The notes: generated by a model not told the origin, from the letters alone. A DNA stretch of 22,041 bases from an uncultured Porphyromonadaceae bacterium (GCA_900541835.1 UQLL01000031.1:1-22041), one strand, 5' to 3'; shown: positions 1-7,950, numbered from the stretch's first letter. Program-made: numbers and translations.

Positions 1-225
1 GTTAGCAACCGGCAGGTCTTCAACAACAACCGCCGCCAGACCCCTGCCGGAGGCTCCGATTTCTGGGAGTCGGGCGTCATACGCCCCGACCTGGTGCTGC
101 GCGACCTGTGCACCCTCACCGGCGGAGCCATCAACCTCAACCCCGAAGTCTACCGCCTGCTCGACTTCGTGGCACCCGTAGAAACCGCGTCCAAGAACGC
201 CAAGAAGAAGAAAAAGAAGAAATGA
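1..225 (+). CDS. C-terminal end of an ABC transporter substrate-binding-type protein (partial)
   Basis: The reading frame is open from the first base and stops at 223-225, giving the last 74 residues. The fragment contains GGSDFWESGVIRPDLVLRDL followed by a short alpha/beta ending. This resembles the C-terminus of periplasmic binding proteins of the BtuF/FepB type (iron-siderophore or cobalamin uptake), where a conserved WESG-x-x-RPDLVL stretch precedes the final helix. The protein ends in an unusual run of seven lysines. Its stop codon overlaps the murA start (ATGA), so the two are probably co-transcribed, though a nutrient-binding protein and murA have no obvious functional link. The N-terminus, signal peptide and ligand residues lie outside the window, so the ligand cannot be named. 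The family call rests on motif memory only. Confidence 0.55.
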   Translation, partial: VSNRQVFNNNRRQTPAGGSDFWESGVIRPDLVLRDLCTLTGGAINLNPEVYRLLDFVAPVETASKNAKKKKKKK

Positions 226-1532
226 GCAGCTTCATAGTCGAAGGGGGCCATCAGCTCCACGGCACCATCACCCCCCAGGGTGCCAAGAACGAGGGACTGG
301 AGGTCATCTGCGCCACCCTGCTGACGCCCGACAAGGTCACCATCAGCAACGTCCCGAACATTCTCGACATCAACAACCTCATCCGTCTGCTCAAGCGCAT
401 GGGCGTCAAGGTGGAGCATCCCCAGCCGGACACTTACACGTTCCAGGCCGACGACGTTGACCTGGACTTCATGGATACGGACGAGTTCTCGGCCATGGCT
501 CGTGCGCTGCGTGGCTCGGTGATGATCATAGGTCCGCTGCTGGCTCGTTTCGGCCGCGCCATGCTTCCCAAGCCGGGTGGCGACAAGATCGGGCGCCGTC
601 GCCTCGACACGCACCTGCTCGGCCTGCAGCGCCTCGGCGCCGACTTCGCCTTCCTACGCGACAGCCGCCACTACGAGATAAAGGCGCCCGACGGTCTGAG
701 GGGTTGCTACATGCTCCTCGACGAGGCCTCCATCACCGGCACCGCCAACCTCATCATGGCAGCGGTGCTGGCCCAGGGCACGACCACCATCTACAACGCC
801 GCCTGCGAGCCGTACATACAGCAACTCTGCCGCATGCTCGCGGGCATGGGCGCACGCATAGAGGGCATCGGCAGCAACCTGCTCACCATCCACGGCGTCG
901 AACGCCTCGGAGGCACCACGCACCGGCTCCTGCCCGACATGATCGAAGTCGGCTCGTTCATCGGCATGGCCGCCATGACAGGCTCGGAAATAACGCTCAA
1001 GGACGTCTCGGTACCCGACCTGGGCATCATGCCCTACGCCTTCTCGCGCCTGGGAATAGACCTCGACGTGCACGGCGACGACATCACGGTCCCGGCCCGA
1101 GTAGGCTACGAGATCGAGACGTTCATCGACGGCAGCATCATGACTTTCGCCGACGCCCCCTGGCCCGGCCTGTCGCCCGACCTGCTGAGCATCTTCCTGG
1201 TGGTGGCCACGCAGGCCGCCGGCTCGGTGCTGATACACCAGAAGATGTTCGAGAGCCGCCTCTTCTTCGTCGACAAGCTCATCGACATGGGAGCGCGCAT
1301 CATCCTGTGCGACCCGCATCGTGCAGCCGTCATCGGCAGCGGCAAGCTCCACTCGCTGCGTGCCACCAACATGGCCTCGCCCGACATCCGCGCCGGTGTG
1401 GCAATGCTCATCGCCGCCATGGGAGCCAAGGGTACCAGCCGCATACAGAACATTCGCCAGATCGACCGCGGCTACCAGGACATCGACGGACGACTCCGCG
1501 CCCTCGGCGCAGTCATCCACCGCGAAGAATAA
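222..1532 (+). CDS. murA: UDP-N-acetylglucosamine 1-carboxyvinyltransferase, Asp-type active site
   Basis: MurA transfers enolpyruvate from PEP to UDP-GlcNAc, the first committed step of peptidoglycan synthesis, in the cytoplasm. The 436-residue product has the usual family length. Residues K22-N23 match the substrate-binding Lys-Asn of E. coli MurA; the active-site loop reads PGGDKIGRRRLDTH at 118-131, and D320 in the GLSPD motif matches the catalytic Asp305. The loop residue that is Cys115 in E. coli is Asp here (D121), the known basis of fosfomycin insensitivity in MurA enzymes of other bacteria. The frame is open further upstream to an ATG at 108, but the start at 222 begins the conserved MSSFIVEGG sequence and overlaps the preceding stop, so I chose it. 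The upstream extension is low-complexity and lies in the previous gene. A strong hairpin follows the stop. Confidence 0.96.
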   Translation: MSSFIVEGGHQLHGTITPQGAKNEGLEVICATLLTPDKVTISNVPNILDINNLIRLLKRMGVKVEHPQPDTYTFQADDVDLDFMDTDEFSAMARALRGSVMIIGPLLARFGRAMLPKPGGDKIGRRRLDTHLLGLQRLGADFAFLRDSRHYEIKAPDGLRGCYMLLDEASITGTANLIMAAVLAQGTTTIYNAACEPYIQQLCRMLAGMGARIEGIGSNLLTIHGVERLGGTTHRLLPDMIEVGSFIGMAAMTGSEITLKDVSVPDLGIMPYAFSRLGIDLDVHGDDITVPARVGYEIETFIDGSIMTFADAPWPGLSPDLLSIFLVVATQAAGSVLIHQKMFESRLFFVDKLIDMGARIILCDPHRAAVIGSGKLHSLRATNMASPDIRAGVAMLIAAMGAKGTSRIQNIRQIDRGYQDIDGRLRALGAVIHREE

Positions 1533-1538
1533 CGAATT

Positions 1539-2360
1539 TCACCAGAGAGTATCGCGGTTGCGGCGCCTCAGACGGGGTGCCGCAACCGCGCCTTTTATGC
1601 TCAGAAAGAGTGCGCGCAGAAACCCTGCCCGGCCTCTGCGGGCATTGCGCCAGGCCTTGAGTGGCACCCGCAGCCACGCGCTCCAGGGATATTGCAGGGC
1701 TATCACCAAGCCGCTCGCCCGCAGGTTATCGTCCGTCAGGGTCGCCTTGGTGCCGGTGGAGGGGTGCGGATGGGCACACACGGTGACCGGGATATAGCGG
1801 CAGTCGAGGCCACGATGGATTGCCGCCAGCACTATTGCCTCGTCTTCGCCACCGTCGTATCTGCCTCCGCCCGGCCCGAGGTCGGGACAGAAGCGCAGAC
1901 CCGTCTTGAGGCGGAAGGAGAGTTCTATACCCGTGCCGTAGTATCCCTTAGGCAGTGGAAGGCACAGCGGCGTCTCCACCTTAGGGTAAACCTTTCGGTG
2001 CAACGGTAGGGTGCGATAAGTCAGGAACTCCGCCTCGGGGTGGTCACGGTAATATTCCTGCAACGCCAGGATGCCCTCGGGAAAAATGGTTACGTCATCG
2101 TCGAGCACCAGGATCACCTCGGCGCTGGCGTGATCTATGGCATTATTGCGGTTACTGGAGACGCCCTGCTCTTCCAGTCGATATATCTCCATGTCGCTCC
2201 GCTTCAGCAGCGTTTCCGGCACCGGGGCGTCAGCATGGTTCTGCCAGGATACGATATAGCGGACGCCCGGCAAGGCGGGCGCGTCCATGGTTTCTACGCG
2301 TCTGATTCCTTCGGGACGGTGCGTGGCGATTACTACGTCTATGGTAGGCAGTTGCTCCAT
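1539..2360 (-). CDS. Glycosyltransferase family 2 (GT-A fold) protein
   Basis: This is a 273-residue inverting-type sugar transferase, probably cytoplasmic or peripheral to the membrane; the sugar and acceptor cannot be read from the sequence. The N-terminus IDVVIATHRPEG (7-18) is the typical first beta strand of the GT-A fold. SSNRNNAI (68-75) and the metal-binding DDD at 87-89 (ILVLDDDVTIF) follow, and YDGGEDEAIV at 168-177 supplies the acidic ED catalytic pair. The open frame extends to 2504, but the homologous sequence begins at the ATG at 2360, which sits just after a TACCTTTG promoter box. The C-terminus (AAPRLRRRNRD) is basic and is encoded by the murA terminator hairpin. The gene is monocistronic and convergent with murA, leaving 6 bases between stops. 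Family call is firm; biological role unknown. Confidence 0.85.
   Translation of the reverse strand: MEQLPTIDVVIATHRPEGIRRVETMDAPALPGVRYIVSWQNHADAPVPETLLKRSDMEIYRLEEQGVSSNRNNAIDHASAEVILVLDDDVTIFPEGILALQEYYRDHPEAEFLTYRTLPLHRKVYPKVETPLCLPLPKGYYGTGIELSFRLKTGLRFCPDLGPGGGRYDGGEDEAIVLAAIHRGLDCRYIPVTVCAHPHPSTGTKATLTDDNLRASGLVIALQYPWSAWLRVPLKAWRNARRGRAGFLRALFLSIKGAVAAPRLRRRNRDTLW
1553..1590 (+). terminator. Hairpin terminator of murA inside the 3' end of the opposing gene
   Basis: A perfect 12-base-pair stem (CGCGGTTGCGGC at 1553-1564 with its complement at 1579-1590) has a 14-base loop and is followed by CCTTTTA. It begins 20 bases after the murA stop, as expected of a rho-independent terminator for plus-strand transcription. 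It lies wholly inside the last codons of the convergent glycosyltransferase gene, where it encodes an Arg-rich tail. Function is inferred from structure and position. Confidence 0.75.
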
Positions 2361-2367
2361 TGCGCTG

Positions 2368-2375
2368 CAAAGGTA
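2368..2375 (-). promoter_or_regulatory. -7 promoter box of the glycosyltransferase gene
   Basis: TACCTTTG on the minus strand matches the Bacteroidetes TAnnTTTG box. Only seven bases separate it from the ATG at 2360, so transcription should start within a few bases of the start codon. No convincing -33 TTTG is seen. Confidence 0.65.
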
Positions 2376-2563
2376 CGAAAAAAAATTGAGAGTTGAGGCC
2401 CGGACGTCGACGTTAGGCCGCAGGGCTCGCGGTCCTTCATGAGTCTTGTCCGCAGCCATCGTCGCCACTCTGTATCCGCACCTGGTAGAAGGCCAACGTG
2501 ACATGGTTCAACCGCACCGGCTTGCCCGGTGTAGCCTTCGTCGAAATCAAGTGAAATTTTCGC

Positions 2564-2571
2564 TACCTTTG
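2564..2571 (+). promoter_or_regulatory. -7 promoter box of the TraB/GumN gene
   Basis: TACCTTTG matches TAnnTTTG and lies 11 bases upstream of the ATG at 2583, predicting a leader of only about 6-8 bases. The -33 element is not obvious. Confidence 0.65.
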
Positions 2572-2582
2572 CAGCGTCTAAA

Positions 2583-3470
2583 ATGTATATGAAAATGCAA
2601 CGGATTTTTGTGCTGCTGGCAGTGGTGCTGGCGGCAGCAGGCGCCCAGGCGCAGATTTTCTACCGCGTCAGCGGCAACGGACTCAAGGAGCCGTCGTATC
2701 TCTTCGGAACACATCACCTCGCCCCGCTCTCGGTGATTGATAGTGTCGGCGCACGACAGGCCCTGACCCAAGCGAAGGCGGTAGTCGGCGAGATCGACAT
2801 GACGCAGGACCAGATGGCTCTGGCGATGAAAATGCAGCCGCACATGCTCGCTCCGGCCGACAGCACTCTGAGCAAGGTGCTGGGAGAGGAGAGGATGAAG
2901 CGTTACAGCGAGCTTTTCTCCCAGTACGCGCCGATGCCGGGAATGCAGCTGCAGATGCTCGACATGATGAAGCCGATGGTGGTCAACGCGATGGTGACAG
3001 CCGGCATCATCCAAAAGGCGATGCCTGAATTCAAGGCCGGCGAGCAGCTCGACACGTATTTCCAGCAGGAGGCCAGGAATGCCGACAAGGAAGTGCTGCC
3101 GCTGGAGACTGCCGAACAGCAGGCCGCGATTCTCTACGACATGACACCGATTGCGGACCAGGCGAAGGCACTCTGCGAGCTCTTCGACAATCCGGGAGAA
3201 GAGCAGGCCAACGCCCGCAGACTGAATGCGGAATATGCAGCCGGAAACCTCGACGGGATGCTGGCGATGACGAAGAGCGAGGAAGTGAACCCGCAGTTCT
3301 TCGAGGCACTTCTCTTCAACCGCAATGACAACTGGATGAAGCAGCTGCCGGCAATGATGGCCGACCGCCCTTGTTTCATCGCCGTCGGTGCGCTGCACCT
3401 GGCCGGTGAACGCGGCCTTGTCGCCCAACTACGCAAGCTCGGCTACACAGTTGAGCCAATGAAAAAGTAA
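2583..3470 (+). CDS. TraB/GumN family secreted protein
   Basis: The 295-residue product starts with a clear signal peptide (MYMKMQRIFVLLAVVLAAAG, cleavage likely after AQA near residue 23), so it is exported. The mature protein opens with the family signature SYLFGTHHLAPLSV (38-51, paired histidines H44-H45) and closes with CFIAVGALHLAGERG near 264-278. Both are hallmarks of the TraB/GumN (Tiki-like) fold, in which the GxxH motifs are proposed metal or catalytic sites. Some relatives are metalloproteases or pheromone-inactivating proteins; the bacterial members are mostly uncharacterised. The gene has its own promoter directly upstream and is followed by a strong bidirectional hairpin, so it appears monocistronic. 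Substrate unknown. Confidence 0.88.
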   Translation: MYMKMQRIFVLLAVVLAAAGAQAQIFYRVSGNGLKEPSYLFGTHHLAPLSVIDSVGARQALTQAKAVVGEIDMTQDQMALAMKMQPHMLAPADSTLSKVLGEERMKRYSELFSQYAPMPGMQLQMLDMMKPMVVNAMVTAGIIQKAMPEFKAGEQLDTYFQQEARNADKEVLPLETAEQQAAILYDMTPIADQAKALCELFDNPGEEQANARRLNAEYAAGNLDGMLAMTKSEEVNPQFFEALLFNRNDNWMKQLPAMMADRPCFIAVGALHLAGERGLVAQLRKLGYTVEPMKK

Positions 3471-3489
3471 TATGTCCACGTAACTTTTT

Positions 3490-3537
3490 ACATAGAAATA
3501 GCACCGATGTTCGTAAACGTCGGTGCTATTTCTATGT
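3490..3537. terminator. Long bidirectional hairpin between convergent genes
   Basis: The arms 3490-3511 and 3516-3537 pair over 22 base pairs with one G-U wobble, around a four-base loop (CGTA). The element lies between the stops of the TraB/GumN gene (plus) and the parvulin gene (minus) and probably ends both transcripts. Neither side has a long U tract, which is why I rate it below a classic intrinsic terminator. Confidence 0.75.
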
Positions 3538-3552
3538 ATAAGTGATAGGCCG

Positions 3553-5496
3553 TTACTTGGTGCGGACCTTGGAGAGCACTGCCTTGTTGACGGTGACTGG
3601 GTACTTCTCGCGCAGCTCGTCCTCCCACTGCTGCATGAGGTAGTTCTGGTAGTCAGCTATTACGAGGCCGCGGACGTCGCTGAGTTCCTCGGGTGTGTCG
3701 AGCACTTTCATGTCGGCCATCCAGAAGGTGTGAAAGCGGGTGTCGGATGGCTTGGCCTCGGGACCGTCGAATGCGAGGAAGTCAACCTGAGAGCTCACGC
3801 CCTTGGGTGCGAGTACACGGTCAATCTGTATGTCGCGGCCGAATTCCTTGCGTAGGGTGCTGACGTATTCGGAGGGTTGGAGCTGTGCCATGCGGGCCTT
3901 GATGAGGGCGGCGGTGGAATCGTTGACAGTCTGGATGAGGTATCCCTTGGCGCGTGGCTTCTGCCAGGTGTAGTCGCCCTGGTGGAGCTGGAAGTACTGC
4001 TGCAGGCCGGCCGTGTCGTTGGCGGCGCGGTCCCAGACGCGCTGGCGACCGGCCTCGTAGAGCAGCGAGCCGTCGCGGAACTCGTTGAGCAGGTTGCGGT
4101 AATCGGGGTTGGCACTGGCCAGGCTGGCCTCCTTGAGCGGCATGAGCTTGTGCAGGGTGACGTTGTCAAGGCGGCGGTTGAACTCCTGGCGGGCGAACTG
4201 CGGGTCGAGGTTGACGAGCTTGTTGAGCTGCTGGGCCATGTCGGCCAGGGTGACGCTGCCACCCTTGAAAGTGCGGAGGGGCGCCTTGCCGAGCTGGCGG
4301 CTCATGTTCTGGTAGAAGAGGGAATCCATGCCGTGGCCGGCGATGTAGGCATCGATGGCCTGGAGGCTCTTCTTATTGGGCTTGAGGCCGAATTCCTTGC
4401 CAATGTTCTGGAGCTGACGCCCGGAAATCATCTCGGCGCGGACATCGCGGGGGTTGGTGACGATGGCGGTGAGACGGTCGCGCATCTTGGCCTTGGTCTC
4501 GAGCGGACGGGTGCCGAAGCGCTTTATGATGTGCCAGCCGAAATCGGTCATCAGCGGCTTGGAGATCTCGTTATCCTTCAGGGCGAAAGCGATGGAGTCA
4601 AAAGGCTGGGGGTATGCGCCCTGGGGGAAGGGGTCGAGCTTGCCGCCGCGCTGCGAGGAGCCTTTGTCGTCGCTGAAGCGGACGGCCATTTCCTCGAACT
4701 TGTCGGGAGTGGCGAGGATGGCGGCATAGATGCTGTCGATCTGTTCCTTGGCCTTCATGCGCTCTTCGTCGGAGGCGTTGGGAGCGAAGCGCTTCATGAT
4801 GTGCGAGGCGCTGAGGTAACCGGTGTGTGGATGGCGGTCGTCCACCTTTATGAGGTGGAAAGCGACGGGGCTCTCGACCACCTCGCTGACTTCTCCGGGC
4901 TGGAGGGTGTAGAGGGCCCGGAGGAAGGCATAGGGGTACTGGGGGTTGTTGGTCCAGCCCAGGTCGCCGCCGTCGTTGCGGGAGCTGCGGTCGTCGGAAA
5001 ACTGGCGGGCGGCGTCGGCGAAGGTCATCTTGCCGGAGACAATCAGGCCCCGGATGGAGTCGAGGCGGTTGACGAGCACGCGGTTCTCTGCGCCATCAGG
5101 TGTCTTGGTCAGCATTATGTGGCAGGGATGCACCTGGATACCGTAGAATCTGTATGCCTCGTCAACGAGCTGGGCGGTGTAGGCGGAGTCGGCCAGGTAG
5201 GGCTGGGCGAGCTCGTTGCGGTACTGCTCGTATTCGTCGCGGAATGCCTTGGTGGTGTCGAGACCCATTGCCAGCGCGTCGGCGACTTTGAGCTTGTAGA
5301 GCTTGAAAATCTCCACGTACTCGTCGATGGGCTGGAGCTGGGTCTGCTGCTGGTTCTTGAGGTAGAGGTACTGGAACTCCGACAACGGCACGTCGCGGCC
5401 GTTGACGGTCATTACTGTCGGCTCTTTGGCCCGGAGCACGAACACGCCAGCCAGGAGCATGACGGTGCCGAGGGCGGCTATCAGTCGTTTCTTCAT
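3553..5496 (-). CDS. Periplasmic peptidylprolyl isomerase with two parvulin domains (SurA/PpiD-like)
   Basis: The 647-residue product begins with a signal sequence or N-terminal anchor (MKKRLIAALGTVMLLAGVFV, possible cleavage after LRA at 23). Two parvulin (PpiC-type rotamase) domains follow, at about 121-220 (HIMLTK, FSDDRSSRNDGGDLGW, then FHLIKVDD) and 229-328 (HIMKRF, FSDDKGSSQRGGKLDPF, then WHIIKRFG). The rest is a long helical region of the chaperone type. Proteins with this plan isomerise prolines and escort outer-membrane proteins across the periplasm. The gene lies 52 bases downstream of guaB on the same strand and shows no TAnnTTTG box of its own, so it may be co-transcribed with guaB. 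The gap carries a GTAACG palindrome. Extensive open frames on the opposite strand are GC-driven shadows. Confidence 0.9.
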   Translation of the reverse strand: MKKRLIAALGTVMLLAGVFVLRAKEPTVMTVNGRDVPLSEFQYLYLKNQQQTQLQPIDEYVEIFKLYKLKVADALAMGLDTTKAFRDEYEQYRNELAQPYLADSAYTAQLVDEAYRFYGIQVHPCHIMLTKTPDGAENRVLVNRLDSIRGLIVSGKMTFADAARQFSDDRSSRNDGGDLGWTNNPQYPYAFLRALYTLQPGEVSEVVESPVAFHLIKVDDRHPHTGYLSASHIMKRFAPNASDEERMKAKEQIDSIYAAILATPDKFEEMAVRFSDDKGSSQRGGKLDPFPQGAYPQPFDSIAFALKDNEISKPLMTDFGWHIIKRFGTRPLETKAKMRDRLTAIVTNPRDVRAEMISGRQLQNIGKEFGLKPNKKSLQAIDAYIAGHGMDSLFYQNMSRQLGKAPLRTFKGGSVTLADMAQQLNKLVNLDPQFARQEFNRRLDNVTLHKLMPLKEASLASANPDYRNLLNEFRDGSLLYEAGRQRVWDRAANDTAGLQQYFQLHQGDYTWQKPRAKGYLIQTVNDSTAALIKARMAQLQPSEYVSTLRKEFGRDIQIDRVLAPKGVSSQVDFLAFDGPEAKPSDTRFHTFWMADMKVLDTPEELSDVRGLVIADYQNYLMQQWEDELREKYPVTVNKAVLSKVRTK

Positions 5497-5521
5497 CTGT
5501 AAGGTTGTCTTATACCTTATT

Positions 5522-5534
5522 GTAACGTCGTTAC
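5522..5534. repeat. Perfect short palindrome between guaB and the parvulin gene
   Basis: GTAACG-T-CGTTAC is a perfect 6+1+6 palindrome placed 26 bases upstream of the parvulin start codon, within the 52-base gap after guaB. It is a reasonable operator half-site pair, but too short to act as a terminator. No regulator can be assigned. Confidence 0.4.
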
Positions 5535-5548
5535 GCCCGGTTTATTGT

Positions 5549-7027
5549 TCAGGAGTTTCGGGAGGAGTAGTTGGGAGCCTCGCTGGTGATTGCGACGTCG
5601 TGGGGATGGCTCTCGAGGACGCCGGCGGAGGTGATGCGGGTGAAGGCGGCGTGGTGGAGGTCGGCGATGGTGCGGGCGCCGCAGTAGCCCATTCCGGCGC
5701 GGAGGCCGCCAAGCATCTGGTAGACTACCTCAAAGAGTGTTCCCTTGTATGGGACGCGGGCGGCGATTCCCTCGGGGACGAGTTTCTTGGCTTCGGTCTC
5801 GTTGCCCTGGAAGTAACGGTCCTTGCTGCCGCACTGCATGGCTTCGAGAGAGCCCATGCCGCGGTAGGACTTGAACTTGCGCCCGTTGAAGATGATGGTG
5901 TCGCCGGGAGACTCCTCGACTCCGGCGAGCATTCCGCCGAGCATGACGGAGTCGCCTCCTGCGGCGAGGGCCTTGACGATGTCGCCGGAATAGCGGATGC
6001 CGCCGTCGGCGATGGCGGGGATGCCGTAGGGCTCGAGGGCGCGGGCCACGTCGTAGACGGCGGAGAGCTGGGGCACGCCGACTCCGGCGACTACGCGGGT
6101 GGTGCAGATGGAGCCGGGGCCTATGCCGACCTTGACGGCGTCGGCGCCGGCGTCGGCCAGGTAGCGAGCGGCGTCGCCGGTGGCGATGTTGCCTACCACG
6201 ACGTCAATCTGCGGGAAGGCTTTTTTCACTGCCTTGAGCACACCCTCCACTCCGGCGCTGTGGCCGTGGGCGGTGTCGATGACGAGTGCGTCGACTCCGG
6301 CGGCCACGAGTGCCTCGGCACGCTGCATGCTGTCGGGGGTGACGCCGATGCCTGCGGCCACGCGCAGGCGGCCAAGGGCGTCCTTGCAGGCGTTGGGCTT
6401 GTCCTTGGCCTTCTTTATATCCTTATATGTGACGAGGCCGATGAGCTTGCCGTTGGCGTCGACGACGGGGAGCTTCTCGATCTTGTGCCGCTGCAGGATC
6501 TCGGTGGCCTGCTCCAGGTCGGTGGTCTGGTCGGTGACGACGAGGTTCCGGCTGGTCATGACCTGGTCGACGGGACGGGAGACGTCTTTCTCGAAGCGGA
6601 GGTCGCGGTTGGTGACGATGCCGCGCAGGATCCCGGCCTCGTCGACGACGGGGATTCCGCCGATATGGTATTCCTGCATGAGCTGCAGGGCCTCGCCTAT
6701 GCAGGCGCCGGTGCGGATGGTGACGGGGTCGTAGATCATGCCGTTCTCGGCACGCTTGACGGTGTGGACCTGGCGGGCCTGCTCTGCCACGGACATGTTC
6801 TTGTGGATGACTCCGATTCCTCCCTCGCGGGCGATGGCGATTGCGAGCGCGGACTCGGTGACGGTGTCCATAGCAGCCGACACGAGGGGCACATTGAGCT
6901 GGATGTTGCGGGAAAAGCGCGTGGCGAGGCTGGCCTCGCGGGGCAGTACGGTGGAAAAGGCGGGAATGAGAAGGACGTCGTCGAATGTCAGCCCCTCCAT
7001 TTTTACTCTATCGGAAATGAAAGACAT
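5549..7027 (-). CDS. guaB: Inosine-5'-monophosphate dehydrogenase
   Basis: IMPDH oxidises IMP to XMP with NAD+, the rate-limiting step of GMP synthesis in the cytoplasm. The 492-residue product has normal length: an N-terminal barrel start (LTFDDVLLIPAFS, 13-25), two CBS (Bateman) domains at about 97-205, and the active-site loop GIGPGSICTTR at 301-311 with catalytic Cys308. The flap region follows (YRGMGSLEAM). I chose the ATG at 7027, giving MSFISDRVKMEG; a TTG two codons upstream at 7033 would add two residues and is less likely. A full -33/-7 promoter lies just upstream. The parvulin gene follows on the same strand. Confidence 0.97.
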   Translation of the reverse strand: MSFISDRVKMEGLTFDDVLLIPAFSTVLPREASLATRFSRNIQLNVPLVSAAMDTVTESALAIAIAREGGIGVIHKNMSVAEQARQVHTVKRAENGMIYDPVTIRTGACIGEALQLMQEYHIGGIPVVDEAGILRGIVTNRDLRFEKDVSRPVDQVMTSRNLVVTDQTTDLEQATEILQRHKIEKLPVVDANGKLIGLVTYKDIKKAKDKPNACKDALGRLRVAAGIGVTPDSMQRAEALVAAGVDALVIDTAHGHSAGVEGVLKAVKKAFPQIDVVVGNIATGDAARYLADAGADAVKVGIGPGSICTTRVVAGVGVPQLSAVYDVARALEPYGIPAIADGGIRYSGDIVKALAAGGDSVMLGGMLAGVEESPGDTIIFNGRKFKSYRGMGSLEAMQCGSKDRYFQGNETEAKKLVPEGIAARVPYKGTLFEVVYQMLGGLRAGMGYCGARTIADLHHAAFTRITSAGVLESHPHDVAITSEAPNYSSRNS

Positions 7028-7046
7028 CTGCAATATTTTTTGCCCA

Positions 7047-7078
7047 CAAAATTACTGCGAATTTCCGAGATATGCAAA
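7047..7078 (-). promoter_or_regulatory. guaB promoter, complete -33/-7 pair
   Basis: On the minus strand, TTTG (7078-7075) is followed by 20 bases and then TAATTTTG (7054-7047), which is an excellent match to the Bacteroidetes housekeeping consensus. The -7 box ends 19 bases before the ATG at 7027. Confidence 0.8.
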
Positions 7079-7109
7079 TGCCGTCATGAGACGGGGCTGC
7101 GGGAGGCGC

Positions 7110-7883
7110 TCAGAGCCCCATTCCTATGCCGAAGAGAGCGAAGTCGAAGAATGCGGGATCCTCGGGGCGCATGGGGCGGACGGCCTGCATGAGCTGCAGC
7201 AGGGCCATGCGGTCGTTGCTGCGGCGACGGATCAGGCCGAGCTTGCGGGCCGTGTCGGCGCTGTGGACGTCGAGGGGGATGTACAGGGAGCGGGGCTTGA
7301 CGCTCTGCCAGACGCCGAGGTCCACGATGCCGTCCGTACGCACGAGCCAGCGCATGGCCATGTTGAGACGCTTGAGGGGGGTGGTGCGGAGATTCTGCGG
7401 CAGGCAGCGGGTGTCGAGGACGCCGTCGTTGGCACGTGCGATCTCGCGGCCGAGAAGCTCCGCCAAGCGGTACGAGGGGGCCTCGACCTGGCCCACGCGG
7501 TTGGCGGCGGCATAGGCGTCGAGGCTGGGATAGCGGGTATAGATGCCCCGCAGGGCCCGCATGTAGTGCTTGAGGTTGCGGGCAAAGAAGGTGCGGTGGA
7601 GGTTCATGTCGTCGTCCAGGGCCTCGTAGGCGCGGTCCATGCACCAGGCGTGGGGCGAACCGTCCATCAGTCCGAGCAGCCGCTCGCAATCCTTGAGGAT
7701 GGCCTTGCGATTGCCCCATGAGATGGTGCTCGCCAGCAGTGCCGCGATCTCGATGTCGGGCAATGAGGTGAAGCGGCGCGGAAACTGCACCGGGTCGGCG
7801 GCGATAAACGCCTGATTGTTAATGCGTTGCGCTTCGGAAAGCAGCAGGTCCCGGAGGTCGCTGTGGGCGAGTTCATCATTCAT
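7110..7883 (-). CDS. TIGR02757 (DUF2400) family protein
   Basis: The 257-residue protein matches the Bacteroidetes-typical TIGR02757 family as I recall it, including the segment PDIEIAALLASTISWGNRK near 42-60, which sits at the family's usual place. The C-terminal half contains LKRLNMAMRWLVRTDG and IPLDVHSADTARKLGL. These short motifs resemble those of HhH-GPD-type DNA glycosylase folds, but I see no canonical helix-hairpin-helix Gly-Val-Gly, so no enzymatic role is claimed. The open frame runs on to 8108, but the extension crosses the divergent TetR gene and its promoter. I chose the ATG at 7883, which follows a TAnnTTTG box by five bases. There is no signal peptide, so it is probably cytoplasmic. 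Monocistronic, divergent from tetR. Confidence 0.85.
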   Translation of the reverse strand: MNDELAHSDLRDLLLSEAQRINNQAFIAADPVQFPRRFTSLPDIEIAALLASTISWGNRKAILKDCERLLGLMDGSPHAWCMDRAYEALDDDMNLHRTFFARNLKHYMRALRGIYTRYPSLDAYAAANRVGQVEAPSYRLAELLGREIARANDGVLDTRCLPQNLRTTPLKRLNMAMRWLVRTDGIVDLGVWQSVKPRSLYIPLDVHSADTARKLGLIRRRSNDRMALLQLMQAVRPMRPEDPAFFDFALFGIGMGL

Positions 7884-7888
7884 GTCTG

Positions 7889-7896
7889 CAAAAATA
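7889..7896 (-). promoter_or_regulatory. -7 promoter box of the TIGR02757 gene
   Basis: TATTTTTG on the minus strand fits TAnnTTTG and ends five bases before the ATG at 7883, so the mRNA should be leaderless or nearly so. No -33 TTTG at the right distance. Confidence 0.6.
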
Positions 7897-7920
7897 ATGA
7901 ATTTTTCGGAGATGGAATAG

Positions 7921-7950
7921 TTTGCGATTGAAATTTTTTTACTAATTTTG
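7921..7950 (+). promoter_or_regulatory. Promoter of the tetR-fabH-fabG unit
   Basis: TTTG (7921-7924), an 18-base spacer and TAATTTTG (7943-7950) form a good promoter about 40 bases upstream of the TetR gene. It is divergent from the TIGR02757 promoter, only about 50 bases away, so a regulator binding here could affect both directions. Confidence 0.75.

Noticed and set aside
108..221. Upstream start for murA at 108
   Set aside because: The added residues are low-complexity and overlap the preceding gene; conserved MurA sequence begins at the ATG at 222.
2437..2562. Short minus-strand open frame reading KPVRLNHVTLAFYQVRI in the gap before the TraB/GumN gene
   Set aside because: It looks faintly protein-like but has no start codon, only about 41 codons, and no family match; it may be a remnant, but the evidence is too thin to annotate.
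7028..7033. TTG start of guaB two codons upstream
   Set aside because: The ATG at 7027 gives the usual IMPDH beginning; there is no reason to prefer a rare start.
3877..7192. Very long plus-strand open frames (541 and 596 codons) opposite the parvulin and guaB genes
   Set aside because: They are Gly/Val/Ala/Asp-rich complements of two well-conserved minus-strand genes and lack any domain; high GC removes stop codons from the opposite strand.
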